From: Mycobacterium malmoense
GTDB lineage: Bacteria; Actinomycetota; Actinomycetes; Mycobacteriales; Mycobacteriaceae
DNA length: 64,000 bases
NCBI RefSeq assembly: GCF_019645855.1
Contig: NZ_CP080999.1
Coordinates: forward strand, 1,736,001-1,800,000
Direction of reading: 5' to 3'
Part shown: one piece after another, positions 7,717 to 15,864 of the stretch
Position numbering within the stretch: the stretch's first letter is position 1
How the letters are laid out: the number at the start of each line of letters is the position of its first letter
Made by a program: the position numbers and the translations under genes
Notes under the pieces: generated by a model
The model's input: the letters and a program-made list of their open reading frames with translations, nothing else
Told to the model about the DNA's origin: nothing
Database searches by the model: none

Positions 7717-8460
7717 CTACGCGATCGAGTCGGTGGTGGATGCCGACGTTGAGGTCCAGATCGGGCTTAGCGCCGGCTCTCTGACGATCCATTCCGGTTG
7801 CGGTGGCGTTACCGCCATGTACCCAACGCCGCGGACGGTGTCGACCATCGATTCGTATTCGGCTCCGAGCTTGGCGCGCAGCCGTCGCACGTGAACGTCG
7901 ACGGTGCGGACACGCCCGTTGCAGTCATAACCCCACACCTCGTGCATTAGCCGGGTCCGGCTGAATGCCCGGCCGGCGTGCTGCACAAGGAAATTCAACA
8001 GCTTGAACTCGGTCAGCGTCAGGCCCAGGTCCTTGCCGCCCAGCGACCCCGTGAAACTGGCCGGGTGAAGGACAAGGTCACCGAATTTCAGTGCGCCGTC
8101 CAGTGCGGCACGCCGGCGTTTGATCGCCAGCCGCAGCCGTGCCTGCAGCTCGTCGGCGCTCACCGCGGGCAGCATCACGTCGTCGACATTCCAGTCGACG
8201 TCAACCGCGACGAAATCCGCCGGTGCGACCACGGCCACCACCGCGATGCCCGGCGCGTTAGCCGTCAGCCGACGGCAGACCGTCCGGGCCGCCGCAAGGT
8301 CGGCGCGCGCGTCGATGATCGCAACGTCGACATTGTCGTGCTGCCCGTCGACGTAATCGGCGAGCGGCGCGCGCCGTACCGTGTGCGCGAACGAATTCAG
8401 CGCTGGCAAACCCGCTTCGAAATTGTCCTCATCGGTGAGGAGTAGTACGTCCAAAGACAT
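7717..8460 (-). CDS. OmpR-family response regulator, GlnR/Rv2884-like
   Basis: A 247-residue two-domain regulator. The N-terminal receiver-like domain (about 1-115: LDVLLLTDEDNFEAGLPALN, AIIDARADLAAARTVCRRL) is of the atypical GlnR type. The C-terminal winged helix (about 130-220) has LTLTEFKLLNFLVQHAGRAFSRTRLMHEVWG and RTVDVHVRRLRAKLGAEYES. GlnR controls nitrogen genes; the position near amiC and pyrH instead matches the paralogue Rv2884, whose targets I do not know. The ATG at 8460 is chosen; a TTG two codons upstream is possible. There is no sensor kinase next to it, as is usual for this group. Confidence 0.85.
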   Translation of the reverse strand: MSLDVLLLTDEDNFEAGLPALNSFAHTVRRAPLADYVDGQHDNVDVAIIDARADLAAARTVCRRLTANAPGIAVVAVVAPADFVAVDVDWNVDDVMLPAVSADELQARLRLAIKRRRAALDGALKFGDLVLHPASFTGSLGGKDLGLTLTEFKLLNFLVQHAGRAFSRTRLMHEVWGYDCNGRVRTVDVHVRRLRAKLGAEYESMVDTVRGVGYMAVTPPQPEWIVREPALSPIWTSTSASTTDSIA

Positions 8461-8646
8461 CTCCAAAGCTCATGACGGTTGTGCCATCGCCCCATCCGTA
8501 GGCACCTCCCGTGGAGATGTCTGCCAGCGCACCGCTGAGTACCCAACTCAGAGTAGAACTAACCAACTTTTTCCGCGTCGGCGATCAATGCGTCCGGAGC
8601 GTGTCGGCGCGTCGCGACGTGTTTGCTCTCGGCCTCGCGAAAACCG

Positions 8647-8680
8647 ATGGGTCCGGCCCGTTTTCACGAGCCGGACCCAT
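8647..8680 (-). terminator. Rho-independent-type terminator of the CsbD gene
   Basis: ATGGGTCCGGC (8647-8657) pairs perfectly with GCCGGACCCAT (8670-8680) around a 12-base loop, 11 bases past the CsbD stop. On the minus strand the stem is followed by a CGGTTTTCG tail with four T residues. Confidence 0.75.
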
Positions 8681-8690
8681 CCTTCCCCAG

Positions 8691-8930
8691 TTACTGGTTG
8701 GACTTTTGGCGCTCCTCGGCCGCCTTGGCGCCGGCCCGAGCGGCCTCCGCCTGGGCCTCCTTCTTCGCCGCGTCGCGCTGTGCTTCCGCCTTGTCCTGCT
8801 GGGCCTGGCCCTCGCGAGTGAGGTCGTCGCGACCGGACACGGCCCCGACGGCTTCCTTGACCCTGCCCTTGACGTCCTCGACGACGCCCTTCACCGCTTC
8901 GGCCGGTCCCGATTTGTTGGTGTCCGCCAT
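8691..8930 (-). CDS. CsbD-like stress protein
   Basis: A 79-residue, highly charged, Ala/Glu/Lys-rich protein. The segment AVKGVVEDVKGRVKEAVGAVSGRDDLTREGQAQQDKAE is the CsbD core: two amphipathic helices with the GKVKE and GDDxL-type motif. The remainder is a helical tail ending in RQKSNQ. CsbD proteins are induced by general stress in many bacteria and have no known enzymatic function. ATG 8930 is preferred because AGGGAG lies 8 bases upstream; the longer frame to 8978 has no support. A clear terminator follows. Confidence 0.85.
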   Translation of the reverse strand: MADTNKSGPAEAVKGVVEDVKGRVKEAVGAVSGRDDLTREGQAQQDKAEAQRDAAKKEAQAEAARAGAKAAEERQKSNQ

Positions 8931-9191
8931 GAATTGACTCCCTCTGTGGCGTATGTGGTTTGGGCGACTCATGCCCAATGCCGATCGACCAGGCGATCGG
9001 CCCGATACACGGCGGTGCCGGTCCTTGTTCTCAAGACCATAGATTTTCCCGCCGCGTTGATGCGGATTCCCCGTGCCGCCGGATGCTCAAACATCACCCC
9101 GCCGACGCGGCATTGTGCTGCGATGAGGCAGGATGTGAAATGCCGTTCCGGGTGGGATCGTCCGGGATGGCACTGTCATGCGAGGAGTCTG

Positions 9192-10022
9192 ATGACGGAG
9201 CCCTGGGAGTCCCAAGTCGCCGGCGCGGCGGCTCCGAAGCCGGAGCCGACGAGCGGCAACGGCGTATCGGCATCTTCACCGGACCTTGAGCATCGTGCCG
9301 GCCGGCCGGCGGGACGATCGAAGTATTCGAGGGTGTTGCTCAAGCTCGGCGGTGAAATGTTCGGCGGCGGCCAGGTCGGGCTGGATCCCGATGTGGTTGC
9401 GCAGGTGGCCCGCCAGATCGCCGAGGTGGTGCGCGACGGCGTGCAGGTGGCCGTGGTGATCGGTGGCGGAAACTTCTTCCGCGGCGCGCAGCTTCAGCAG
9501 CGCGGCATGGAACGCACGCGTTCGGACTACATGGGCATGCTCGGCACCGTGATGAACAGCCTCGCGCTGCAGGACTTCCTGGAAAAGGAGGGCATCGTCA
9601 CCCGAGTCCAGACGGCGATCACCATGGGCCAGGTGGCCGAGCCCTACCTGCCGTTGCGCGCCGTCCGCCACCTGGAGAAGGGCAGGGTGGTGATCTTCGG
9701 GGCCGGCATGGGGCTGCCGTACTTCTCCACCGACACCACGGCCGCGCAACGGGCGCTCGAGATCGGCGCGGAGGTGGTCTTGATGGCCAAGGCGGTCGAC
9801 GGCGTGTTTTCCGAGGACCCGCGGCAAAACCCCGAGGCCAAGCTGATCACCGCGATCAGCCATCGCGAGGTCATCGACCGCGGGCTGCGCGTGGCCGATG
9901 CCACCGCGTTCAGCCTGTGCATGGACAATGGCATGCCGATCCTGGTGTTCAACCTGCTGACCAATGGCAATATCGCCCGGGCGGTCGCCGGTGAGAAGAT
10001 CGGGACGCTGGTCACCACCTGA
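9192..10022 (+). CDS. pyrH: UMP kinase
   Basis: A 276-residue uridylate kinase (UMP + ATP to UDP + ADP), the amino-acid-kinase-fold enzyme of pyrimidine nucleotide synthesis. Motifs are YSRVLLKLGGEMFGG (phosphate loop), VAVVIGGGNFFRGAQL, ERTRSDYMGMLGTVMNSLAL, and TDTTAAQRALEIGAEVVLMAKAVDGVFSEDP. ATG 9192 gives an N-terminal tail of about 37 residues before the kinase core, like the M. tuberculosis protein. The open frame extends far upstream but without protein character. It is 10 bases from frr, the conserved pyrH-frr-cdsA order. Confidence 0.97.
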   Translation: MTEPWESQVAGAAAPKPEPTSGNGVSASSPDLEHRAGRPAGRSKYSRVLLKLGGEMFGGGQVGLDPDVVAQVARQIAEVVRDGVQVAVVIGGGNFFRGAQLQQRGMERTRSDYMGMLGTVMNSLALQDFLEKEGIVTRVQTAITMGQVAEPYLPLRAVRHLEKGRVVIFGAGMGLPYFSTDTTAAQRALEIGAEVVLMAKAVDGVFSEDPRQNPEAKLITAISHREVIDRGLRVADATAFSLCMDNGMPILVFNLLTNGNIARAVAGEKIGTLVTT

Positions 10023-10032
10023 AGGGAAGCAA

Positions 10033-10590
10033 ATGATCGATGAGGCTCTCTTCGATGCGGAAGAGAAGATGGAGAAGGCCGTATCGGTGGCCCGTGACGA
10101 CTTGTCCACCATCCGGACCGGCCGTGCCAACCCGGGCATGTTCTCCCGGATCGTGATCGACTACTACGGCACCAACACCCCGATCACCCAGCTGGCCAGC
10201 ATCAACGTCCCCGAGGCGCGGCTCGTCGTCATCAAGCCCTACGAAGCCACTCAGCTGCACGCCATCGAGACGGCGATCCGCAACTCCGACCTCGGGGTGA
10301 ATCCCACCAACGACGGCACGCTCATCCGGGTGGCCGTGCCGCAGCTCACCGAGGAGCGCCGGCGCGAGCTCGTCAAGCAGGCCAAACACAAGGGGGAGGA
10401 CGCCAGGGTTTCGGTGCGCAACATCCGCCGCAAGGCGATGGAGGAGCTGCACCGCATCCGCAAGGACGGCGAGGCCGGCGAGGACGAGGTTGGCCGCGCG
10501 GAAAAGGATTTGGACAAGACCACGCATCAGTACGTCACCCAGATCGATGAGTTGGTCAAACACAAAGAAGGCGAGCTGCTGGAGGTCTAG
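10033..10590 (+). CDS. frr: Ribosome recycling factor
   Basis: A 185-residue L-shaped protein that splits post-termination ribosomes together with EF-G. Family motifs are seen throughout: MIDEALFDAEEKMEKAV, LSTIRTGRANPGMF, IKPYEATQLHAIETAIRNSDLGVNP, and RRELVKQAKHKGEDARVSVRNIRR. Length is exactly typical. The start is ATG 10033 with GAAGGGAAG upstream. Co-transcription with pyrH is likely. Confidence 0.98.
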   Translation: MIDEALFDAEEKMEKAVSVARDDLSTIRTGRANPGMFSRIVIDYYGTNTPITQLASINVPEARLVVIKPYEATQLHAIETAIRNSDLGVNPTNDGTLIRVAVPQLTEERRRELVKQAKHKGEDARVSVRNIRRKAMEELHRIRKDGEAGEDEVGRAEKDLDKTTHQYVTQIDELVKHKEGELLEV

Positions 10591-10622
10591 CGGCCGCTCA
10601 GCAGCCAAGTCCGTTTAAGTCC

Positions 10623-11549
10623 GTGGCAACTTCCGATGCCGGCGCAAGCGCCCCGCCCGACGAGCCGGCGCGTCGGGTCAAGAAAACCATGCAGCAGGCC
10701 AAGAAGGCGTCCCGGGCGGGACGCGACCTGCCCGCCGCGATCGCGGTCGGCGCAAGCATCGGCGGCGTGCTCATCGCGACGCTGGTGTTCGCGCCCCGGT
10801 ACTGGGTGCTCATCGTCGCCGCGGCCATCTTCGTCGCCACCCACGAGGTGGTGCGGCGGCTGCGGGAAGCCGGATACGTCATCCCGGTCATTCCGCTGCT
10901 CGCCGGCGGCCAGGCCACCGTGTGGCTGACCTGGCCTTTCCACGCCGCCGGCGCGTTGGCCGGCTTCGGTGCCACCGTCGTCATCTGCCTGTTCTGGCGG
11001 CTGTTCATGCAAGACAACAGCAAGCGGCCCGAGCCGTTCGCCGGTTCACCGTCGGCGAACTACCTGCGGGACGCGTCGGCCACCGTTTTCCTGGCCGCGT
11101 GGGTCCCGCTGTTCGCTTCCTTCGCCGCGTTGCTGGTTTACCCGAAAGACGGCGCGGGACGGGTGTTCTGCCTGATGATCACCGTCGTCGCCTCCGACGT
11201 GGGCGGATACGCCGTGGGGGTGCTGCTCGGCAAGCATCCGATGGTTCCGGCGATCAGCCCGAAGAAGTCCTGGGAGGGATTCGCCGGGTCGCTGGTCTGC
11301 GGGATCACCGCGGCGATCCTTACCGCGACCTTCCTGGCCGACAAATCGCCGCTGGTGGGGGCGCTGCTGGGCGTTATCCTGGTGCTCACCTGCACGCTCG
11401 GCGACCTGGTGGAGTCCCAGGTCAAGCGCGACCTCGGCATCAAAGACATGGGACGCCTGCTCCCCGGCCACGGCGGTCTGATGGACCGGCTCGACGGCTT
11501 ACTGCCGTCGGCGGTGGCGGCGTGGGTGGTGCTCACACTGGTGCCCTGA
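10623..11549 (+). CDS. cdsA: Phosphatidate cytidylyltransferase (CDP-diglyceride synthase)
   Basis: A 308-residue integral membrane enzyme making CDP-diacylglycerol from phosphatidic acid and CTP, the entry to phosphatidylinositol, cardiolipin and PE synthesis. It has about eight hydrophobic helices and the C-terminal CdsA signature SQVKRDLGIKDMGRLLPGHGGLMDRLDGLLPS. The N-terminal 35 residues are charged and cytosolic (ARRVKKTMQQAKKASRAGRD). The start is GTG 10623, 32 bases after frr. Part of the pyrH-frr-cdsA-rlmN block. Confidence 0.95.
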   Translation: MATSDAGASAPPDEPARRVKKTMQQAKKASRAGRDLPAAIAVGASIGGVLIATLVFAPRYWVLIVAAAIFVATHEVVRRLREAGYVIPVIPLLAGGQATVWLTWPFHAAGALAGFGATVVICLFWRLFMQDNSKRPEPFAGSPSANYLRDASATVFLAAWVPLFASFAALLVYPKDGAGRVFCLMITVVASDVGGYAVGVLLGKHPMVPAISPKKSWEGFAGSLVCGITAAILTATFLADKSPLVGALLGVILVLTCTLGDLVESQVKRDLGIKDMGRLLPGHGGLMDRLDGLLPSAVAAWVVLTLVP

Positions 11550-11567
11550 TCCGATACTGGACTGGTC

Positions 11568-12674
11568 ATGGCCCCACAGTTGATGTTCTCCGAGCCGCGC
11601 CCGGGCAGGCCGCCGCGGCACCTGGCCGACCTCGACGCGGAAGGCCGCGCGTCGGCCGTCGCGGAGCTGGGCCTGCCGGCGTTTCGGGCCAAGCAGCTCG
11701 CGCACCAGTACTACGGCCGGCTGATCGCCGACCCGCGGCAGATGACCGACCTTCCGGCGGCCCTTCGCGACCGGGTCGCCGAGGCGATGTTCCCGACGCT
11801 GCTCACCGCGGTCGCCGAGGTCACCTGCGATGCCGGCCAGACCCGAAAGACGTTGTGGCGGGCCGTTAACGACCCTGCTGGCGCCACCGTCGAGTCGGTG
11901 CTGATGCGCTACCCGCAGCGCAACACGGTGTGCATCTCCTCGCAGGCCGGCTGCGGCATGGCGTGTCCATTCTGCGCCACCGGTCAGGGCGGGCTGACCC
12001 GTAACCTGTCTACCGCCGAGATCCTCGAACAGGTGCGTGCCGCCGCCGCGGCTCTGCGCGACGACTTCGGTGATCGGCTCTCCAACGTGGTGTTCATGGG
12101 CATGGGCGAGCCGCTGGCCAACTACGCCAGGGTGCTGGCCGCGGTACATCGCATCACCGAACCGAACCCGCACGGCTTCGGCATCTCTGCCCGCTCGGTG
12201 ACGGTGTCCACGGTGGGTCTGGTCCCGGCGATCCGGAAGTTGGCCGACGAACGGCTCGGGGTGACGCTGGCGCTGTCGCTGCACGCGCCCGACGACGAAC
12301 TCCGCGACACCCTCGTCCCGGTGAACAACCGCTGGAAGATTGCCGAGGCTTTGGACGCCGCCCGCTACTACGCCGACGTGACCGGTAGGCGGGTATCGGT
12401 CGAGTACGCGCTGATCCGCGACGTCAACGACCAGGAGTGGCGGGCGGACCTGTTGGGTAGGCGGCTGCGTCGTGCATTGGGGCCGCTGGTGCACGTGAAC
12501 CTGATCCCGCTCAACCCGACCCCGGGCAGCGACTGGGACGCCAGCCCCAAGACGGTGGAGCGCGAATTCGTCCGCCGGGTCCGGGCGAACGGGGTGTCCT
12601 GCACGGTGCGCGACACCCGCGGTCGTGAGATCAGCGCCGCCTGCGGGCAGCTGGCCGCCGACTCCCGCTATTGA
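11568..12674 (+). CDS. rlmN: Dual-specificity 23S rRNA A2503 / tRNA A37 C2-methyltransferase RlmN
   Basis: A 368-residue radical-SAM enzyme. The 4Fe-4S-binding motif is in SSQAGCGMACPFCATGQGGLTRNL (CxxxCxxC). Other landmarks are FMGMGEPLANY, VSTVGLVPAIRKLADERLGVTLALSLHAPDD, and the C-terminal catalytic Cys in CTVRDTRGREISAACGQL. Its stop codon TGA opens a long palindrome (12673-12727). The order cdsA-rlmN is as in M. tuberculosis (Rv2881c-Rv2880c). Confidence 0.96.
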   Translation: MAPQLMFSEPRPGRPPRHLADLDAEGRASAVAELGLPAFRAKQLAHQYYGRLIADPRQMTDLPAALRDRVAEAMFPTLLTAVAEVTCDAGQTRKTLWRAVNDPAGATVESVLMRYPQRNTVCISSQAGCGMACPFCATGQGGLTRNLSTAEILEQVRAAAAALRDDFGDRLSNVVFMGMGEPLANYARVLAAVHRITEPNPHGFGISARSVTVSTVGLVPAIRKLADERLGVTLALSLHAPDDELRDTLVPVNNRWKIAEALDAARYYADVTGRRVSVEYALIRDVNDQEWRADLLGRRLRRALGPLVHVNLIPLNPTPGSDWDASPKTVEREFVRRVRANGVSCTVRDTRGREISAACGQLAADSRY

Positions 12675-12727
12675 CTCTGCGTCCACCAGGGAAAAGTGCG
12701 AGTAGAGCCCCTGGTGGCCGCAGAGTC
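12673..12727. repeat. Long imperfect palindrome after rlmN (repeat family E), terminator-like
   Basis: GACTCTGCGTCCACCAGGG (12673-12691) pairs with CCCTGGTGGCCGCAGAGTC (up to 12727) with one mismatch, enclosing about 16 bases. The first arm overlaps the rlmN stop. There is no T-run. It may end rlmN transcription; its general layout resembles the family A palindromes although the sequence differs. Confidence 0.75.
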
Positions 12728-12780
12728 ATCAATATCCCAGGTGCAATGAACCGCGGCGACGGCCCACACGTTTCTCGCGC

Positions 12781-13281
12781 ATGAGCATCTTTCGCTTGTT
12801 GTCCGCGCTCAAAGTGTTAGCCCTCGTGGCCGCCCTGATATTCGGGCTGGCCGAACCTCCGCGCGCGGTGGCCGAGGATCGTCTGCAGTTCACCGGGATA
12901 ACCCTCAGCGGCGCGCCGTTCAACGGCGCCAGCCTGCAGGGCAAGCCGGCGGTGCTGTGGTTCTGGACGCCGTGGTGTCCGTTCTGCAACGCAGAGGCTC
13001 CTTCTCTCAGCCAGGTCGCGGCCGCCAATCCGCGCGTCACCTTCATCGGCATCGCGGCGCACTCGGACGTCGGTGCGATGCAGAACTTCGTCTCCAAGTA
13101 CAACCTGAACTTCACCAACCTCAACGACGCCGACGGCTCGATCTGGGCCCGCTACAACGTCCCCTGGCAGCCGGCGTGGGTGTTCTATCGGGCCGACGGC
13201 AGCTCGACGTTCATCAACAACCCCACGTCGGCGATGTCCCAGCAGGAGCTGTCGGGCCGCGTCGCCGCGCTGACGTCATAG
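12781..13281 (+). CDS. Secreted thioredoxin-fold oxidoreductase, MPT53/DsbE-like
   Basis: A 166-residue exported thiol-disulfide oxidoreductase. The signal peptide is at about residues 1-31 (LLSALKVLALVAALIFGLAE, cut near AVAEDR). The active site is WFWTPWCPFCNAEAPS (Cys-Pro-Phe-Cys), and the cis-Pro region is YNVPWQPAWVFYR. M. tuberculosis MPT53 (Rv2878c) is an extracellular oxidase that forms disulfides in secreted proteins; length and gene order match. Its neighbour, two bases downstream, is a CcdA-like membrane electron carrier, the expected redox partner. Confidence 0.9.
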   Translation: MSIFRLLSALKVLALVAALIFGLAEPPRAVAEDRLQFTGITLSGAPFNGASLQGKPAVLWFWTPWCPFCNAEAPSLSQVAAANPRVTFIGIAAHSDVGAMQNFVSKYNLNFTNLNDADGSIWARYNVPWQPAWVFYRADGSSTFINNPTSAMSQQELSGRVAALTS

Positions 13282-13283
13282 CC

Positions 13284-14138
13284 GTGGATCAGGGCCTGGT
13301 CGGTCTGGCCTTCGCCGCCGGGTTGGTGGCCGCGCTGAACCCGTGCGGGTTTGCCATGCTGCCCGCCTACCTGGTCCTGGTGGTGGGCGGGCAGCAATCC
13401 GAACGGCGGGGACTGGCGCCCATCGGCCGGGCGCTGGCGGCCACCGTGGAGATGGCGCTCGGCTTCCTGACGGTATTCGGGTTGTTCGGCGCGCTGACCA
13501 TATCGGCGGCCACGACCGTGCAGCGGTACCTGCCGTACGGGACCGTGGTGATCGGCATTGTGCTTGTCGCGCTTGGGGTCTGGCTGCTGTCGGGTCGGGA
13601 GCTCACCGCGCTGACGCCCCGGCCCCTCGGCCCACGGTGGGCGCCGGGCGCGCGGGGGCTCATAGGCATGTACGGGTACGGCGTCAGCTATGCGGTCGCC
13701 TCGCTGTCGTGCACCATCGGGCCGTTCCTGGCGGTCACCGCCGCCGGCCTTCGGAGCGGATCGATCGTCACGGGCGCGGCGATCTACCTCGCCTATGTCG
13801 GGGGACTGAGCCTGGTCGTCGGCGTGCTTGCCATCGCCGCCGCGACGGCCAGCTCGACCGTGGCCGACCGCTTGCGGCGAGTCCTGCCGTTCGTCAACCG
13901 GATCGGCGGCGCCCTGCTGGTGCTGGTCGGGCTGTACGTGGCCTACTACGGGGTCTACGAGCTGCGTCTGTTCAATACCAACGCGAATCCCCAGGATGCG
14001 GTGATCGCGGCAGCCGGCCGGCTGCAGGGCGCGCTGGCCGGCTGGGTGCACCAGCATGGCGTGTGGCCGTGGGTTGCGGCGTTGTCCGTGCTGATCGTCG
14101 GCGCATTCGCCGGCACTTGGTACCGACGGGCGCGGTAG
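13284..14138 (+). CDS. CcdA/DsbD-type membrane thiol electron transporter, Rv2877c-like
   Basis: A 284-residue polytopic protein (about six to seven membrane helices) of the cytochrome-c-biogenesis/DsbD family, which carries reducing or oxidising equivalents across the membrane through a helix cysteine pair. The first helix has LVAALNPCGFAMLPAYLVLVV with the family NPCG.AMLP motif. The partner Cys lies in VASLSCTIGPFLAVTA. GTG 13284 is chosen because it starts right after the MPT53 stop (13279-13281), implying coupled translation; the frame upstream overlaps MPT53. Together the two form an extracytoplasmic disulfide system. Confidence 0.88.
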   Translation: MDQGLVGLAFAAGLVAALNPCGFAMLPAYLVLVVGGQQSERRGLAPIGRALAATVEMALGFLTVFGLFGALTISAATTVQRYLPYGTVVIGIVLVALGVWLLSGRELTALTPRPLGPRWAPGARGLIGMYGYGVSYAVASLSCTIGPFLAVTAAGLRSGSIVTGAAIYLAYVGGLSLVVGVLAIAAATASSTVADRLRRVLPFVNRIGGALLVLVGLYVAYYGVYELRLFNTNANPQDAVIAAAGRLQGALAGWVHQHGVWPWVAALSVLIVGAFAGTWYRRAR

Positions 14139-14169
14139 CACCACTGCGACACTTGAGGTGACACTAAAA

Positions 14170-14188
14170 TGATGTCAGCATGACGTCA
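14170..14188. promoter_or_regulatory. Paired TGAnGTCA boxes overlapping a start codon
   Basis: TGATGTCA (14170-14177) and TGACGTCA (14181-14188) are near-palindromic octamers 3 bases apart. The second supplies the A of the ATG at 14188. Tandem half-palindromes are typical of ribbon-helix-helix operators, and the downstream protein has such a C-terminal motif, so autoregulation is plausible but unproven. Confidence 0.5.
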
Positions 14189-14691
14189 TGGAACTGCAAC
14201 CCTACGTCGACGCCGTCCGCCACGAGCTGAACACGGCAGCCGCCGGCGCGGACGCGCGGGACCTGGCCGACCGGCTGAGCGCCCCGCTGGAATCGGCTAT
14301 GCGGCTGGCGCTGCTGGAAGCTCTGTCGGCCGCCGCCGAAGAAATCACCCGCGAGCTGGCGCCCCGGTCCGTGGACGTCCGGCTGCGGGGCCGCGACCCG
14401 GAGTTCATCGTCAGCGCGCCGCTCGACGAAGCACCTGATGACACCGCGTTCGTCGCCCAAGTCGCCCAATACGACGACGACAGCGGCGGCACCTGGCGGG
14501 TCACCCTGCGCCTCCCCGAGGGGCTGCGGTCGGCGGTCGAGGCGGCCGCTCGCCGCGACGGGGCGTCGCTGAACTCCTGGCTGGTGCGCGCGGCGGCCAT
14601 AGCCAGCCAAGGTGCCAGTCAGGGGGCCGGATCCGAGTCCGGCCGCTCCGCCCGCGCTTCCGGCCACCGCGTGACCGGCTGGGTGCGCTGA
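14188..14691 (+). CDS. HicB-like / ribbon-helix-helix C-terminal domain protein
   Basis: A 167-residue protein. The N-terminal two thirds are helical (MELQPYVDAVRHELNTAAAG, LESAMRLALLEALSAAAEEITREL) followed by a mixed segment. The C-terminal TWRVTLRLPEGLRSAVEAAARRDGASLNSWLVRAA is a HicB/Arc-type ribbon-helix-helix: short strand, two helices, and the SLNSWLVRA signature. This class usually binds DNA as a dimer. The gene lies 36 bases before a DUF4097 gene on the same strand, a pair that recurs in actinobacteria. No toxin partner is visible, so it is not called a toxin-antitoxin system. Confidence 0.7.
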   Translation: MELQPYVDAVRHELNTAAAGADARDLADRLSAPLESAMRLALLEALSAAAEEITRELAPRSVDVRLRGRDPEFIVSAPLDEAPDDTAFVAQVAQYDDDSGGTWRVTLRLPEGLRSAVEAAARRDGASLNSWLVRAAAIASQGASQGAGSESGRSARASGHRVTGWVR

Positions 14692-14727
14692 CGCCACCGA
14701 AGACGCCATCAACGAAGGAGAACGAAC

Positions 14728-15534
14728 ATGCCGACCTTTGACACCCCCGAGCCGATCGCCGTCCGGATCGAAGCCGGCGGCGGATCGATCCGGCTCGTCG
14801 CGACCGACCGCGCCGACACCGTCGTCGACGTGCGGCCCCGCGACGAATCGCGGAATTCCGACGTCTGGGCCGCCGAGCACACCAGGGTGGACTTCCACGA
14901 CGGCAGGCTGGCCGTATTGGGCCCCAAACGCGCCTTGCCGCTCGTCCGGGGCGGGGCCATCGACGTCGAGATCGCGCTGCCGTCACGGTCGCGGGTGCAC
15001 GCGTCGCTGGCCTCGGCCGACCTGCGCGCCGAGGGCGACTTCGGCGACTTCCGGGTCGCCTCGGGCAGCGGAGACGTCGACGTCGACTCCGTCACGGGAA
15101 AGGTCAAGGTGGCCAACGCATCCGGGTCGCTCACCCTGCGCGCCGCGGAAGGCGCCGTGTCGGTGGCGACCGCGTCGGGTGATGTGACGGTCGGGGATCT
15201 CGACGGCGACTTGAAGTTCAAGGCCGCCAGCGGCTCGCTCACCGTCGACCGGTTGCGCGGCTACGTGAAGTCGCGGACCGCGTCGGGATCGGTGGACGTC
15301 GCGGCCGCCGTCCGCGGCGGCGTATCGGCCCACACCAGCAGCGGCGAGGTCACGGTCGGGGTTGTCGAGGGCAGCGCGGCCCGGCTGGACATCGTCACCG
15401 CATCCGGAGACGTCAGCAACGACCTGCGGCCGTCGGACGGCCCGCAGCAGGGCGACGAGACCTTCGTCCTGAACGTGCGCAGCGGCTCCGGAGACGTCAA
15501 CATCCGCCGGGCGAACCCGGCGACGGCTACCTGA
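14728..15534 (+). CDS. DUF4097 beta-helix-like repeat protein
   Basis: A 268-residue protein made of successive short strands with recurring S.SGDV and ASGS motifs (VASGSGDVDVDSVTGKVKV, NASGSLTLRAAEGAVSVATA, SGDVTVGDLDGDL, ASGSVDVAAAVRGG). These are the signature of DUF4097/DUF4098 right-handed beta-structures related to adhesin-like repeats. There is no signal peptide and no membrane segment, so it is probably cytosolic. ATG 14728 has GAAGGAG upstream. Its end overlaps the convergent DUF2631 gene by 8 bases. Function is unknown; pairing with the HicB-like gene suggests regulated expression. Confidence 0.8.
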   Translation: MPTFDTPEPIAVRIEAGGGSIRLVATDRADTVVDVRPRDESRNSDVWAAEHTRVDFHDGRLAVLGPKRALPLVRGGAIDVEIALPSRSRVHASLASADLRAEGDFGDFRVASGSGDVDVDSVTGKVKVANASGSLTLRAAEGAVSVATASGDVTVGDLDGDLKFKAASGSLTVDRLRGYVKSRTASGSVDVAAAVRGGVSAHTSSGEVTVGVVEGSAARLDIVTASGDVSNDLRPSDGPQQGDETFVLNVRSGSGDVNIRRANPATAT

Positions 15535-15781
15535 TCCAGCCGCGCCGGCGGCCCCACCAATCGCGCACCAGCACGAACAGCGTCAGCGCGGCGAATCCGA
15601 TCAGGAACCAGTTCTCGACGTGACCGACGTGGTTGCCGCGCAGCATCGCCAGCAGAAATATGAAGATGACCACCCCGGTGGTGTGCCAGGTGCGGATGTT
15701 GATCCTGCTCCACCCCCAGGCCGCCGACGGCACCTCGGCGACGTCGACGCCGTTGAAGTGCTCGACCTCGGTACTGGCCAC
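15527..15781 (-). CDS. DUF2631 small membrane protein, Rv2876-like
   Basis: An 84-residue protein of the DUF2631 family. The N terminus STEVEHFNGVDVAEVPSAAWGWS precedes two membrane helices: TGVVIFIFLLAMLRGNHVGH and FLIGFAALTLFVLV, ending in a basic tail RDWWGRRRGWIR. GTG 15781 is favoured because GAAGGGG lies just upstream on the minus strand and because the family starts here; the frame continues to 15850. Function is unknown. It faces dxr head to head across 83 bases. Confidence 0.75.
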   Translation of the reverse strand: MASTEVEHFNGVDVAEVPSAAWGWSRINIRTWHTTGVVIFIFLLAMLRGNHVGHVENWFLIGFAALTLFVLVRDWWGRRRGWIR

Positions 15782-15864
15782 GGCGAATCCCCTTCGGATC
15801 GGATCGGCTTCTGCCACAGATTCTGGCACACCCGCCGCGCGGCGCCGCACGGCACAATGGGTGA

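Noticed and set aside
8511..9191. Long N-terminal extension of pyrH
   Set aside because: It would run through a hairpin and the antisense of the CsbD gene; ATG 9192 gives the normal UMP kinase length.
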